From an uncultured Bacteroidota bacterium (GTDB lineage: Bacteria > Bacteroidota > Bacteroidia > Chitinophagales > Chitinophagaceae), in assembly GCA_946480675.1 (NCBI GenBank), contig CAMLKS010000149.1, forward strand, positions 1 through 6,287: a stretch of 6,287 nt of DNA. Direction: 5' to 3'. The position numbers and the translations under genes were made by a program. Numbering within the stretch: the stretch's first letter is position 1; every line of letters starts with the position of its first letter. Shown here one piece after another: positions 5,241 to 6,287 of the stretch. The notes under the pieces were generated by a model. The model saw only the letters and a program-made list of their open reading frames with translations, did not search any database and was not told the origin of the DNA.

Positions 5241-5266
5241 ACTTAGCGGCTTTGTGCCTTTGCGGT
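5241..5266 (-). repeat. Octad-built repeat, right inverted copy at the GxxExxY start
   Basis: Read on the minus strand this begins ACCGCAAAGGC and ends CCGCTAAGT. It is three 8-base units (5265-5258, 5257-5250, 5249-5242); two fit NCGCWRAG and the middle one is GCACAAAG, with one mismatch. It is inverted relative to the two left copies and ends 4 bases before the GxxExxY ATG, so it occupies the position of the gene's leader and ribosome-binding region. Confidence 0.8.
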
Positions 5267-5292
5267 ATAAATTAATAGGATATTAAATTGCG

Positions 5293-6287
5293 CTACTTCT
5301 TCTTTTTCTTCTTAGCGGCTTTTTGCGCGGCTTCTTCCTGTTGCAGCAGTAGTTGCCAGTTATCATTAGGTACGTCTTCAGAAAAGGCAATGGTTTCGCG
5401 ATAGTCGTCCTTGTTTATTTTCATTTCCTGTATGGGCTTTCCCACATACTTGGTGATCTCTGCAAGGATGGGCTTTTCCTCGGTACTGCAAAAAGATACT
5501 GCCTGCCCTTTCTTCACACCGCGGCCGGTACGGCCTACACGGTGCACATAGTTCTCAGGCTCATCTGGCAGGTCGTAGTTCACTACATAGTCTACATCGG
5601 GTATATCTATACCACGTGCATTTACATCCGTCGTTATCAAAACCTTTATGTCCCCTTTCCTGAATTCATTCATCACCTGCAGCCTGTCGTCCTGCTCTTT
5701 ACCACCGTGCATGGTCAGTGTTTCTATACCCACGCGCTGCATGGCTGCATGTACGCGCTCTGCACGCACCTTGGTACGTACAAACACCAATATCTTACTC
5801 TCCGGAAACTCGCGCACCAATCGCTCCAGGAAGAAGCGCTTGTCATCCATCTCCACATATGCTACCGAGTGATTCACATTCTTCGATACCGGGTCTTTGG
5901 GCGATATCTGTATACGGATGGCATTATCAACAATACTGTATGCCAGCTCTTTGATGTTCTTATCTATAGTGGCCGAGAAGAACAGCGTTTGGTGCTTGCG
6001 CGGCATGAACTTCAGTACGCCGCGTATATCGTTTATAAAGCCGAGGTCCAGCATATGGTCGGCCTCATCCAGCACCAGCATCTGCACACTGCTGAGGTTC
6101 AGGTGCTGCTGGTTTATCAGGTCGAACATGCGGCCCGGTGTGGCTATCAGCACATCCACGCCTTTGTCTAACTTGTTTATCTGCGGGTCTTGTTCCACAC
6201 CACCGTACAGGCCCAGTATGGTAAGGCGCGTGTACTTGCCTATCTGTTTGAACACATCGGCTATCTGTATGGCCAGTTCGCGGGTGG
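5293..6287 (-). CDS. DEAD-box ATP-dependent RNA helicase, partial at right edge
   Basis: This is the last 330 residues of a DEAD-box helicase; the Q motif and Walker A (motif I) lie beyond the window. Visible motifs in order, counted from the first complete codon, are TRELA of motif Ia (1-5), TPGR (49-52), DEAD of motif II (73-76), SAT of motif III (104-106), ILVFVRT of motif IV, HGGKEQDDR, TDVNARGIDIP of motif V (219-229) and HRVGRTGR of motif VI (248-255). The frame remains open through the right edge, so an internal GTG at 6255 is not the start. The C-terminal extension is short and ends in a run of six lysines, useful for nonspecific RNA binding. It resembles the RhlE-type helicases involved in ribosome assembly or RNA turnover. 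Part of the lysine-tail coding DNA resembles the nearby octad repeat. Confidence 0.96.
   Translation of the reverse strand, partial: TRELAIQIADVFKQIGKYTRLTILGLYGGVEQDPQINKLDKGVDVLIATPGRMFDLINQQHLNLSSVQMLVLDEADHMLDLGFINDIRGVLKFMPRKHQTLFFSATIDKNIKELAYSIVDNAIRIQISPKDPVSKNVNHSVAYVEMDDKRFFLERLVREFPESKILVFVRTKVRAERVHAAMQRVGIETLTMHGGKEQDDRLQVMNEFRKGDIKVLITTDVNARGIDIPDVDYVVNYDLPDEPENYVHRVGRTGRGVKKGQAVSFCSTEEKPILAEITKYVGKPIQEMKINKDDYRETIAFSEDVPNDNWQLLLQQEEAAQKAAKKKKKK

Larger units (their letters stand above)
4725..5266. mobile_element. Putative GxxExxY cassette bounded by inverted octad repeats
   Basis: The GxxExxY gene is enclosed by repeats whose outer ends both begin ACCGCAAAG when read inward from either side: rightward from 4725 and from 4782, and leftward from 5266. 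The right copy is more diverged. No transposase is present and no target-site duplication is evident in the A/T-rich flanks, so autonomous transposition is not supported. It is best regarded as a repeat-bordered gene cassette or a pair of repeat elements with a gene between them. Confidence 0.35.

Noticed and set aside
5353..6171. A 272-codon plus-strand frame opposite the helicase
   Set aside because: All helicase motifs are on the minus strand; the plus frame is rich in His and Tyr from reversed codons and matches nothing known.
1..6287. CRISPR array, tRNA or rRNA genes
   Set aside because: No regularly spaced repeat series, and no cloverleaf or rRNA-like sequence was noticed on either strand; the octad repeats are too few and partly inverted.

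Overview
The window looks like a chromosomal segment from a Bacteroidota bacterium, most likely near Chitinophagaceae/Sphingobacteriia. Evidence: near-50% GC with frequent ATA isoleucine codons, no Shine-Dalgarno sequences before any start, several TAnnTTTG boxes of the Bacteroidota sigma type, and the protein families present. The genus cannot be fixed from the sequence. All eight genes lie on the minus strand, so transcription runs from high to low coordinates.

Right part (6287 to about 4660): the C-terminal part of a DEAD-box RNA helicase that runs off the right edge. Next is a small GxxExxY (PDDEXK_3-type) gene bracketed by inverted copies of a short repeat built from 8-base units, which looks like a mobile or repeat-borne cassette.

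Middle (4662 to 3522): a solitary protein resembling phage terminase small subunits, with no other phage gene in view, followed by a small secreted protein of unknown function with a TPR-like stretch.

Left part (3479 to 1): a carbamoyl-phosphate neighbourhood. A NodU/CmcH/SxtI-type carbamoyltransferase is followed by a 293-base intergenic region full of repeats. Then come a 48-residue DUF5989 (SxtK-like) membrane protein and an SxtJ-family membrane protein, joined stop-to-start. Last is a gene for only the second half of carbamoyl-phosphate synthase large subunit (CarB), with its own start, its own promoter-like box and a different gene upstream, so CarB is split here. CarB makes carbamoyl phosphate and the transferase uses it, so the left half can be read as a supply-and-use module for O-carbamoylation, with DUF5989 and SxtJ as likely membrane partners. 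The acceptor is unknown. Homology to saxitoxin-cluster genes does not imply saxitoxin production.

A recurring oddity is that TAnnTTTG boxes sit 6 to 9 bases before the start codons of carB, the DUF5989 gene and the transferase gene. This predicts leaderless or nearly leaderless mRNAs.
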